This document shows, piece by piece, positions 15,955 to 23,394 of a stretch of 64,000 nt of DNA. The position numbers and the translations under genes were made by a program. The number at the start of each line of letters is the position of its first letter. The first letter of the stretch is position 1. The notes beneath the pieces are model-generated. The model had not been told where the DNA came from and did no database searches. It saw only the letters and a list, made by a program, of their open reading frames with translations. The stretch is from Sphingosinicella xenopeptidilytica (lineage in GTDB: Bacteria; Pseudomonadota; Alphaproteobacteria; Sphingomonadales; Sphingomonadaceae). The stretch covers positions 62,001 through 126,000 of the forward strand of contig NZ_JBHTIK010000008.1 of the NCBI RefSeq assembly GCF_042676985.1. Reading direction: 5' to 3'.

Positions 15955-17169
15955 ATGTTGTCACCCTATGCCATCTACGACACCGCGCCGCCGCCCGGTG
16001 TGCCCGTGCTCGATATCGATCCGTTCTCGGCACCGTTTTTCGACGATCCGTTTCCGGCGCACGAGGCGATGCGCGAGGCGGGGCCGTTCGTGTGGCTCGG
16101 GCAATATAATATCGGGGCGGTCGCGCGGTACGAGCACGTGCGCGAGGCGCTTACGGACTGGGAGCGTTTTTCCTCGGCGCGCGGCGTCGGCATGGAGGAT
16201 TTCGAGCGGCACGGCCGCTTCCGCCTGCCCAGTCTGATCCTGGAGGCTGACCCGCCGCTCCACACGCGTTCGCGCGGTGTCCTCAGCCGTGCGCTCTCGC
16301 CGCCCGTACTGAAAGGGCTGCGCGCGCGCTTCGCGGCGGAAGCCGAGGGGATCGTGGAGCAGGTGGTTGCAGCCGGACGGTTCGATGCCGTTCGCGATCT
16401 TGCCGAGGCTTATCCGCTGCGGGTGTTCCCCGATGCGATGGGCATGAAGCGCGAGGGGCGCGAAAAGCTGCTGCCGCACGCCGAGATGCTGTTCAATTCC
16501 TTCGGCCCGCGCAACGCGCTGTTCGAGGCGTCGCGCGCGCAGGCGAGTTTCGACTGGATCGAGGAACAGGGGCGGCGCGAGAATTTGTCGCCGGGACTCG
16601 GTCTCGTGATCCACGAAGCCGCCGATCGCGGCGAGATCAGTTCTGACGAGGCGCCGCTGCTGGTGCGCGCGCTGCTGCAGGCGGGGCTCGATACGACAGT
16701 GAATGCGATCGGCGCGACGCTCTATTGCCTCGCGCGTTTTCCCGATCAGTGGGAACGGCTGCGCGCCGAACCGGCGCTTGCGAAGGCGGCGTTCGACGAG
16801 GCGATCCGGTTCGAATCGCCGGTGCAGACCTTCTTCCGAACCGCGACGCGCGATACCGAGATCGGCGGCGCGCGCGTGCAGGAAGGCGACAAGATCCTGA
16901 TGATGCTCGCCTCAGCGAACCGCGATCCGCGCCAGTGGGATGCGCCGGATCGGTACGACATCACGCGGAAGACACTCGGCCACGTGGGCTTCGGTGCCGG
17001 CATTCATCAATGCGTCGGGCAGATCCTCGCGCGGATGGAAGGCGAGCTGGTGCTGGACGCGCTCGTGCGGCGCGTGAAGTGCATTCGCATCGCGGGCGAC
17101 GTCGTCCGCCGCCACAACAACACGCTGCGCGGGCTCGCCAGTCTCCCCGTCGAGGTCGAGCGCGCCTAG
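15955..17169 (+). CDS. Cytochrome P450
   Basis: 404 residues, soluble bacterial class. The haem-binding loop FGAGIHQCVGQ has the thiolate ligand C353; the I-helix is LQAGLDTTVNAIG and the K-helix ExxR is EAIRFESP. The N-terminus APPPGVPVLDIDPFSAPFFDDP resembles aromatic acid or ether demethylating CYP199-like members, but the substrate cannot be assigned. No ferredoxin gene is adjacent; fpr at 6899 could serve as reductase. Co-transcribed with the S12 hydrolase (4-base gap), suggesting an oxidative O- or N-dealkylation or hydroxylation step on the same substrate. Confidence 0.93.
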   Translation: MLSPYAIYDTAPPPGVPVLDIDPFSAPFFDDPFPAHEAMREAGPFVWLGQYNIGAVARYEHVREALTDWERFSSARGVGMEDFERHGRFRLPSLILEADPPLHTRSRGVLSRALSPPVLKGLRARFAAEAEGIVEQVVAAGRFDAVRDLAEAYPLRVFPDAMGMKREGREKLLPHAEMLFNSFGPRNALFEASRAQASFDWIEEQGRRENLSPGLGLVIHEAADRGEISSDEAPLLVRALLQAGLDTTVNAIGATLYCLARFPDQWERLRAEPALAKAAFDEAIRFESPVQTFFRTATRDTEIGGARVQEGDKILMMLASANRDPRQWDAPDRYDITRKTLGHVGFGAGIHQCVGQILARMEGELVLDALVRRVKCIRIAGDVVRRHNNTLRGLASLPVEVERA

Positions 17170-18803
17170 CGCTTTCTTGGCACGAACTGCCCTGCGGTGA
17201 CGCCGGTCGGCTTGCCGTTTTCGAAGGCGACCTTGCCGTTCACGATCACGGCGACGATGCCCGTGGAAAAGGCGCCGGGGTCCGCATAGGTGGCGCGCGC
17301 GGCAACGGTGGCGGGATCGAACACCACGACGTCCGCCGCGAGGCCCGGCATCAGGCGACCGCGATCGGCAAGGCCGAGATGCGCGGCGGGAAAGCCGGTC
17401 ATCTTGCGGATCGCCTCTTCGAGCGGGAACAGTTTGAGGTCGCGGCTGTAGTGGCCGAGCACACGCGTGAAGCTGCCGCTCGCGCGCGGATGCGCATAGC
17501 CGCGTGCGAGCGACTGTGCGTCGACATAGGCGCCGTCGCTCGCGACCATCACCCACGGCTTCACGATCAGCTCCAGGATATCCGCCTCGTCGATCGTGCC
17601 GAGCGTGACGCGGACGGCATTGCGCGCAGCGAGATCGGCGAGGAGGTCGAACGGCGCGACACCGCGCTTCTTCGCCAGCAGCTCGAGGTTCTCGCCGACG
17701 AGATCGGGGTTCTCCGGTGCATCGACGATCCTCATGCTGCCGTAGCCGACCGCCTTGATCCAAGAGAAGCCCTTGTCGACGCCGTGTTCCGTCGCCTCGC
17801 GCACGGCGGCACGGCGGGCGGGGTCGGCGAGCGCGGCGCGCACTTCCGCCTCCGTCACCTTCCGGTCGCCGCGCCCGTCGGGGAGGACGAAGAGATCGTA
17901 GACCGCGCGCACGGTCGCGCCGTCGAACGGATATTGATCCGCGACGATGTCGAAGCCTTGCGCGCGCGCCGCCTCGACCATCGTGATGACCTCGCCGATG
18001 CGGCCTTTGTTGGTGAGGCCCGTGGCTTTCAGGTGTGCGAGCTTTGCGGGGATGCCCACGGCCTTGCCGAGTTCGATTGCTTCGCGTTCCGATTCCACCA
18101 TGTGGAAGCCGGGATCGCGCGTGTGCGAATCGTAGGTGCCACCATAGGGCTTTACTGCGGCGGCAAGCGTCTGAACCTCGGCCTCGGTCGCGAACATGCC
18201 GGGGTCATACATGAGCCCGGTGGAAAGGCCGACGCAGCCCATCTCCATCCCTTCGCGCACCAGCGCCGCCATGCGTTCGATCTCCTCGGGCGTCGCCGCG
18301 CGGCGCTGTTCCGGCATCACCTCTTCGCGGATACCGTTATGGCCGACGTAGCAGCCGTGGTTGACCCCCATGCCCTTTGTGGCGAGCATACCGCTCAGCT
18401 GCCGCATCACGCGCGGTGAAAGGCCGCCGTCCGGGCTCGCCATGATCGTGGTGACGCCCTGCGACAGGTCCTGCGCATCGATGAACGGCCCCTCGATGCG
18501 CTCGACAGCTTCGGGGGCGTGGCTGTGCGCATCGATGAAGCCCGGCGCGACGGCGAGGCCGCTGGCATCGATCGTGCGTGCCGCGACGACGCGCGACGCC
18601 TTCTTCACGAACCGGATCTGGCCGCCTGCGATTCCGACATCAGCCGGGCGGGGCGGCGATCCCGTGCCGTCATAGACAAGCCCGCCGCGCACGAGCAGGT
18701 CCAGTCGTTCAGGCTCTGCGGCACAGGCGCTAAGGGCTAGCGCTGCGACCGCACAAGCAGCCTTCAGGCAGGTTTTGGAGACGTTGAAGGCGAGGATTTT
18801 CAC
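17166..18803 (-). CDS. N-acyl-D-amino-acid deacylase, lipoprotein
   Basis: 545 residues. Amidohydrolase-fold enzyme that removes the acyl group from N-acyl-D-amino acids. Seen: metal-site HxH in GFIDAHSHAPEAV, CYVGHNGIR with the cysteine ligand typical of D-aminoacylases, AHLKATG, ADQYPFDGAT, and VASDGAYV with the catalytic aspartate. An N-terminal lipobox LSAC (C27) predicts a lipid-anchored, periplasm-facing protein. GTG start at 18803. Tail-to-tail overlap of four bases with the P450 gene. Close paralogue of the gene at 28668, sharing long stretches such as VREGMEMGCVGLSTGLMY. Divergent from the FAD oxidase. Confidence 0.9.
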   Translation of the reverse strand: MKILAFNVSKTCLKAACAVAALALSACAAEPERLDLLVRGGLVYDGTGSPPRPADVGIAGGQIRFVKKASRVVAARTIDASGLAVAPGFIDAHSHAPEAVERIEGPFIDAQDLSQGVTTIMASPDGGLSPRVMRQLSGMLATKGMGVNHGCYVGHNGIREEVMPEQRRAATPEEIERMAALVREGMEMGCVGLSTGLMYDPGMFATEAEVQTLAAAVKPYGGTYDSHTRDPGFHMVESEREAIELGKAVGIPAKLAHLKATGLTNKGRIGEVITMVEAARAQGFDIVADQYPFDGATVRAVYDLFVLPDGRGDRKVTEAEVRAALADPARRAAVREATEHGVDKGFSWIKAVGYGSMRIVDAPENPDLVGENLELLAKKRGVAPFDLLADLAARNAVRVTLGTIDEADILELIVKPWVMVASDGAYVDAQSLARGYAHPRASGSFTRVLGHYSRDLKLFPLEEAIRKMTGFPAAHLGLADRGRLMPGLAADVVVFDPATVAARATYADPGAFSTGIVAVIVNGKVAFENGKPTGVTAGQFVPRKR

Positions 18804-18883
18804 GCAGGCGGGCCCTTTGTCGTTTTCGCTAGACGAATTGATTTTAGCGTATAGGAAACATCGTGGTCATTCAAGGTTGGAAC
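18804..18883. promoter_or_regulatory. Divergent promoter gap with GTATAGGAAAC motif
   Basis: Eighty bases between the deacylase and the FAD oxidase. It holds GTATAGGAAAC (18849-18859), one of the recurring XRE-type half-sites of this region, next to AT-rich sequence that could include a -10 element. Confidence 0.45.
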
Positions 18884-19960
18884 ATGCGTTTTGATTTCAT
18901 CGTCATCGGGGGCGGGATCGTCGGGCTTTCGGCAGCGGCGGCGCTTTCGGCACGCGGCAAGACGCTGCTCCTCGAACGCGAAAGCCAGCCGTGCCAGCAC
19001 AGCTCCGGCCGGTCCGCCGCGATCTTCGTGCACAGCTACGGCAATGAGGTGGTGCAGGCGCTGACCGCGATCAGTGCGCGCGTCTTCGCGGCGGCGGACC
19101 ACGAGATGCTCGGACGCAAACGCGGCATCCTGGTCGTTGCGCGGAAGGGCGGCGATCCGGGTGGCCCGGTGCCGGGGCGGGAGCGCATTTCGGCGGAAGC
19201 CGCTGCCGCGCTGATGCCGCTGCTGCGGCCCGAAATGCTCTCTCACGCGTGGCTGGAAACGGATGCGCGGGACATCGACGTGCACGCGATGCACATGGCC
19301 TATGCGCGAACACTGAAGGCCAACGCGGGTACGCTTCTGACCGACTTCGATGTGCGATCGGCGGAATGGCAGGGCGGACTCTGGCACGTCTCCAATGGCG
19401 CGCAAAGCATGTCCGCACCGGTCGTGATCAACGCCGCCGGCGCGTGGGCGGAAACGGTGGGTGCGCTGTTCGGGGCCGCACCGAAAGGCATCCAGCCGCT
19501 GCGGCGCAGCGCGGCACTGATCGATCCGCCCGCAGACAGCAACCTTGAGGACTGGCCGATGGTCGTCGACGTCGAGGAGAGCGTTTACTTCAAGCCCGAA
19601 GCCGGGAAGCTGATGGTATCCCCGGCAGACCGGACACCCTCGCCGCCCTGCGACAGCTGGGCCGAGGACATGGATATCGCCATCGCGATCGACCGCTACC
19701 AGAGCCTCACCGGCGAGGAGGTGCGGCGCGTGACGCACACGTGGGCGGGGCTGCGCAGCTTCGTGGACGACGAAAGTCCGCTGATCGGTGCGGACGCCGC
19801 GGTGCCGGGCTTGTTCTGGCTCGCCGCGCTCGGCGGCTACGGCGTGCAGACCGCGCCCGCCGCAGGCGCCATCATGGCCGCGCTCGCGAGCGGCACGGCG
19901 CTTCCCGAAGGCGTGACGCCCGAATTGCTGCGCGCGCTCGACCCGGCGCGCATTACCTGA
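18884..19960 (+). CDS. FAD-dependent amino acid oxidase/dehydrogenase (DadA family)
   Basis: 358 residues. N-terminal dinucleotide-binding GGGIVGLSAAAALSARG, then ERESQPCQHSSGRSAA, as in DAO-fold flavoproteins, and a C-terminal WLAALGGYGVQTAPAAG that closes the FAD site. The family includes D-amino acid dehydrogenase, glycine oxidase and sarcosine oxidase. Being divergent from an N-acyl-D-amino-acid deacylase, oxidation of the released D-amino acid to the 2-oxo acid is the natural inference. ATG 18884 has an AAGG-type site and begins directly with the FAD strand; a GTG seven codons earlier is possible. Confidence 0.85.
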   Translation: MRFDFIVIGGGIVGLSAAAALSARGKTLLLERESQPCQHSSGRSAAIFVHSYGNEVVQALTAISARVFAAADHEMLGRKRGILVVARKGGDPGGPVPGRERISAEAAAALMPLLRPEMLSHAWLETDARDIDVHAMHMAYARTLKANAGTLLTDFDVRSAEWQGGLWHVSNGAQSMSAPVVINAAGAWAETVGALFGAAPKGIQPLRRSAALIDPPADSNLEDWPMVVDVEESVYFKPEAGKLMVSPADRTPSPPCDSWAEDMDIAIAIDRYQSLTGEEVRRVTHTWAGLRSFVDDESPLIGADAAVPGLFWLAALGGYGVQTAPAAGAIMAALASGTALPEGVTPELLRALDPARIT

Positions 19961-19970
19961 ACGCCGGCGT

Positions 19971-20609
19971 TTATTCCGGCTTTTGCGGCGGGTGATGATC
20001 GACGGCGTTCACCGCGTCGATCAGCTCGGTCTCGTTCCCCGAACACACCGCGATCACGCGGCAGGGCGCGTCGCCGTGCGCGACGTAGGCGTGGCCCATC
20101 TGGCTGTCCATCCACATGGATTCGCCCGCCTGCAGGATCACCGGCTTGTAATATTCGGAGTGCACTTCAAGCGCGCCTTCGAGGACGTAGACGAATTCCT
20201 CGCCGCCGTGGCGCACGTAGTCGGGAAAGTCCGAAAAGGAACGCGACTGCGGCGAGACAACGAGCGGCACGAACGCTTTGCCCGACACATCGGTGCTGAG
20301 ATAGCAGTGATCATAGTGCTCGGTGCGCACGACGACGCCTTCGCCGATGCGGTTGATGCTGCGCCGCCCCTTTGCCGAGGAGTCGCCCTGCGCCGGAGAC
20401 GAACCGCCGAGCAGATCGGCAAAATCGACGCCGAGACCCTGACACAGCTGCGTGAGCTTATCGTAGGTGAGCGACATCTTGCCGGATTCGACCTTCGACA
20501 GCGTCGAAATGGCGATGCCAGTACGGCGGCTGACTTCCGACATGGTGAGCCCCATGCGGCGGCGCAGCGCCCGCAGCGCTTCAGCGAGTTTCGTGGGCGG
20601 TCGGCCCAT
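19971..20609 (-). CDS. XRE family regulator with C-terminal cupin domain (copy 1)
   Basis: 212 residues. HTH_3 at roughly residues 10-65 (GLTMSEVSRRTGIAISTLSKVESGKMSL, YDKLTQLCQGLGVDFADLLGG) and a cupin domain at 120-195 (GGEEFVYVLEGALEVHSEYY, GESMWMDSQMGHAYVAHG). Such proteins sense small molecules through the cupin and commonly govern amino acid or amine catabolism. ATG 20609 has a GGGAG site. Paralogue of the protein at 30402; the recognition helices are nearly alike (ISTLSKVES against VSALSKMEN). Probably controls the surrounding hydrolase and receptor genes. Confidence 0.9.
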   Translation of the reverse strand: MGRPPTKLAEALRALRRRMGLTMSEVSRRTGIAISTLSKVESGKMSLTYDKLTQLCQGLGVDFADLLGGSSPAQGDSSAKGRRSINRIGEGVVVRTEHYDHCYLSTDVSGKAFVPLVVSPQSRSFSDFPDYVRHGGEEFVYVLEGALEVHSEYYKPVILQAGESMWMDSQMGHAYVAHGDAPCRVIAVCSGNETELIDAVNAVDHHPPQKPE

Positions 20610-20685
20610 CCATACGCTCCCGGAAAGTTTCAACGAACAGACACCCGCAATAGGTCAAAAGGATGGAAAGCGGAACAGTCGCTGA

Positions 20686-23073
20686 TCATCGCGGTTTGAG
20701 CGTCAATGCGCCCACGGACTCCTTGCGGAGTTCAGCGGCGCTGCCCGTGAGCGGGAAGTAGCGGCCCGCCGCCCAGTCTTCCGCCATATGCCCGAACCAC
20801 GGCGACAGCACGTTGCCCGACATGCCGGGCGCGATCATGTAAAGGCTCTGCGCGGGATCGGCGAGATCGACGATCTGGCGATAGCGCGCGCCGTAGACAT
20901 CCGCGTAAGGATCGTCGCCCCAGAGATTGCTGAGCCCGGCGTTCACCGTCGTCGCGTCGCCCGGCGCGGCGGGCGAGGCGACGAGGTGCGCCCCGACGAT
21001 CGGCAGATGCGAGAAGATGTCGTGCTTGAAGCGCACGCGGTGCACGTCGCCCCAGCGCCATGTGTCCATATCGCCATATTGCGCGCGCAGATCCTTCACC
21101 GCCGTGTCGAGTGCGCGGGCGGCGAGCGCCGGGCAGGCATCGCGCGCGCACCATCCGCCTTCCCCGGCGAGCAGGCGTTCGAGGCGTGGGCGCGTCGCGC
21201 CGAGATAATCTTTCGCAAGTGCGCCGAGCCGGGGCTCCAGAAGCGCCGTTACCGCGGCCCTGTACCACGCCGACCAGATCAGCGGCTCGGCCTTGTCCGT
21301 CGCCATGTCGCCGTTCCAGCGCTGGAGTGCGGCAAGTGCCGCGCGGCCGTCTTCGGTTGCGGGTTTCATCGCAGCGAGCACGGGCTTCATCGCGGCGACC
21401 TGCGCCGAGACCGTATCGATCTGCAGCCGTTGCATCGTTTCCCGATCGGCGCTCTTCGCCGTACCGAGCTGCTGGACGATGCGCGCGGCGCGCCAGCCCG
21501 GCTCGAACGCGGTGCTGTCGTACAGGCGGTCTCCGTTGAGCGTGCGGTTGTTGGCATTGGCGACGAAGCCCGACGCAGGGTTCACCGTTCGCGGCATCTC
21601 CTGCGGATACGCGTAGCCGGTCCACGCGAAGCGCGCGTCCCAGCCGGGCGCGGGCAGGAAGCCGTCACCGCCGCGGCGCGGGATGCGCGCGGCGGTCGCC
21701 ATCGCGATCGTGCCCGAACGATCGGCGAACGCGAAATTGTGCTGGAAATGGAAGTTCGCGATCGCGCGTTCGAATTCCGGCCAGTCGCGTGCTGCCGCGA
21801 TGTTCACGAAGGCTTCCATGATCGGCTGGCCGCCTGGGAAGTCGACACCGGCGAGCGCAACGACATGGCCCGGCGGCAGTTGCTCGCGCACCAGTCGGGC
21901 GGCTTCGTCGTCGATGTCCGAAAGCACCGGGCCGTGCGCGGTGTAGCGCAGCACGATGCGCTCGGGCGCCTTGTCCTTCACCGGGATCGTCACCGTGCGC
22001 GTCACGAATTTCCGAGGTCCCGCAGGCGTCATGTATTGCGTCGGATCGGCCGGATCGAGGCGCTCGACGAAGAGGTCGGTCTGGTCCGCCATCACATCGG
22101 TGATGCCCCACGCGATGTCGCGGTTGCGCGCCGTCGCGAGGCCCGGAAGGCCGGGGCGGGAGGCGCCGACCAGCTCGAATTCCGCGCCGACGATGCGGAC
22201 GGGATAATAGTCCGCCGGGGCGGTGAGCGGCCCGTGCGGATCGTTGGCGAGCAGGGGCTTGCCGCTCGCCGTGCGCGTGCCCGCAACCGCCCAGCTGTTC
22301 GATGCGGGGAGCGCGCGGCCGAAGGGGAGCGGTTCGGCGAATGCCGTCTTCACGGGCTTCAGCGCCACTGCGCCGCACGTGTCTGCCGCCGCGCCCGGCG
22401 TTTGCGGCGCCTCCGGATGCGTCACCGGGCTGGCGTCTGCGGCGGAGGCGAACAGCGAACGCAGCGCATCGCAGTCGATCGCGGGGAGCAGCCGCGCGCG
22501 CAGCAGCTCGTCGCGCCAGTCGCCGAAACCGAGCGTCAGAAGCCCGGCGACGCGGCTGACGTCGCGCGCCTCCCAGCGCCCCGGCGCGGTGCCGGTGAGC
22601 AGGAATTCGGGCGGCAGCGCCCCGCGCCGCGCATCGAGCGCCGCGTTGATCCCCGCGACATAGGCGCGGATGGCACTGCGCGTTGACGGCGAATAGCCGC
22701 GCTCGGTGCGATCGGCGATGGCTTCGATATCGAGCGCGGCAACGAGCTTGTCGGTGCCGAGCCCGTCGCTGCCGATCGCTTCCGCAAGGCGCCCGTGTGC
22801 GGCGCGGCGTGTCATTTCGAGATTCCAGAGCCGATCCTGGCCATGGACGAAGCCGAGTCCGAAATAGCCGTCGTCACGTGTCGCGGCGAAGATATGCGGC
22901 ACGGCACGCGCATCGCGCACGATCTCAAGGGTGCCGCTGATCCCGGCGACCTGCCGTGTGCCGGAATAGTCGGGCAGCGATGTGCGCAGCCATCCATATG
23001 TGCCCGCTGCGAGCGCCAGCGGCACGAACGCGGTGCCGCCGAGTATCCATTTTGTCTTGCCGAATTTTTTCAT
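20686..23073 (-). CDS. Penicillin acylase family Ntn hydrolase (copy 1)
   Basis: 795 residues. Secreted precursor (hydrophobic LGGTAFVPLALAAGTYGWL anchor or signal) that would self-cleave before S258 in PASNSWAVAG to give alpha and beta chains with an N-terminal serine nucleophile. Other family features: PHIFAATRDDGYFGLGFVHGQDRLW near the N-terminus and LANDPHGPLTAPADYY after the nucleophile. The family covers penicillin G acylase, cephalosporin acylase and N-acyl-homoserine lactone acylases; here the neighbours favour an N-acyl amino acid or peptide amide as substrate, which is inference. ATG 23073; divergent from a TonB receptor. Confidence 0.88.
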   Translation of the reverse strand: MKKFGKTKWILGGTAFVPLALAAGTYGWLRTSLPDYSGTRQVAGISGTLEIVRDARAVPHIFAATRDDGYFGLGFVHGQDRLWNLEMTRRAAHGRLAEAIGSDGLGTDKLVAALDIEAIADRTERGYSPSTRSAIRAYVAGINAALDARRGALPPEFLLTGTAPGRWEARDVSRVAGLLTLGFGDWRDELLRARLLPAIDCDALRSLFASAADASPVTHPEAPQTPGAAADTCGAVALKPVKTAFAEPLPFGRALPASNSWAVAGTRTASGKPLLANDPHGPLTAPADYYPVRIVGAEFELVGASRPGLPGLATARNRDIAWGITDVMADQTDLFVERLDPADPTQYMTPAGPRKFVTRTVTIPVKDKAPERIVLRYTAHGPVLSDIDDEAARLVREQLPPGHVVALAGVDFPGGQPIMEAFVNIAAARDWPEFERAIANFHFQHNFAFADRSGTIAMATAARIPRRGGDGFLPAPGWDARFAWTGYAYPQEMPRTVNPASGFVANANNRTLNGDRLYDSTAFEPGWRAARIVQQLGTAKSADRETMQRLQIDTVSAQVAAMKPVLAAMKPATEDGRAALAALQRWNGDMATDKAEPLIWSAWYRAAVTALLEPRLGALAKDYLGATRPRLERLLAGEGGWCARDACPALAARALDTAVKDLRAQYGDMDTWRWGDVHRVRFKHDIFSHLPIVGAHLVASPAAPGDATTVNAGLSNLWGDDPYADVYGARYRQIVDLADPAQSLYMIAPGMSGNVLSPWFGHMAEDWAAGRYFPLTGSAAELRKESVGALTLKPR

Positions 23074-23394
23074 GCCCCGGACGTCCTGCTGGCGATTGCC
23101 GATGTGCCGGAGATGGTCTCCGATGTGATCGATTTTTCATATACACTAATTTCGACAGGGTGCCAGCAAGAGCGGCGGCGGCATTCCCCATCGATCATAT
23201 TTTTAGATATAGTATTTATATTTCAATATATTGAGTGAAATTTCATCATCTTTTGTGGGGTCGTTCGGCCTGCCGGGAGGGTCGCGACATGAGCCGGATT
23301 GACATTATAGGAAAAGTTGGAGCTATATAGGAAAATTCTTTTGAAGGATTGGCATGGGTCATGAGGGTGGCCTGTGGGGACGAAGGGGGAAGCA
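23074..23394. promoter_or_regulatory. Divergent control region with three GGAAA-type motifs and a sigma70 promoter
   Basis: An AT-rich 320-base gap. Motifs: GTATATGAAAAA on the minus strand (23133-23144), TTATAGGAAAAG (23305-23316) and TATAGGAAAA (23326-23335) on the plus strand. A promoter for the receptor is likely: TTGACA (23299-23304), 18-base spacer, CTATAT (23323-23328). The two plus-strand motifs lie in the spacer and across the -10, as expected for repressor sites. The AT-rich patch at 23198-23240 may hold the acylase promoter. Confidence 0.55.

Noticed and set aside
16725..18419. 564-codon open frame opposite the deacylase and overlapping the P450
   Set aside because: Low-complexity basic/acidic sequence and overlap with two recognised enzymes.
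20788..22686. 632-codon open frame opposite the penicillin acylase gene
   Set aside because: Shadow frame; the acylase has all catalytic motifs on the other strand.
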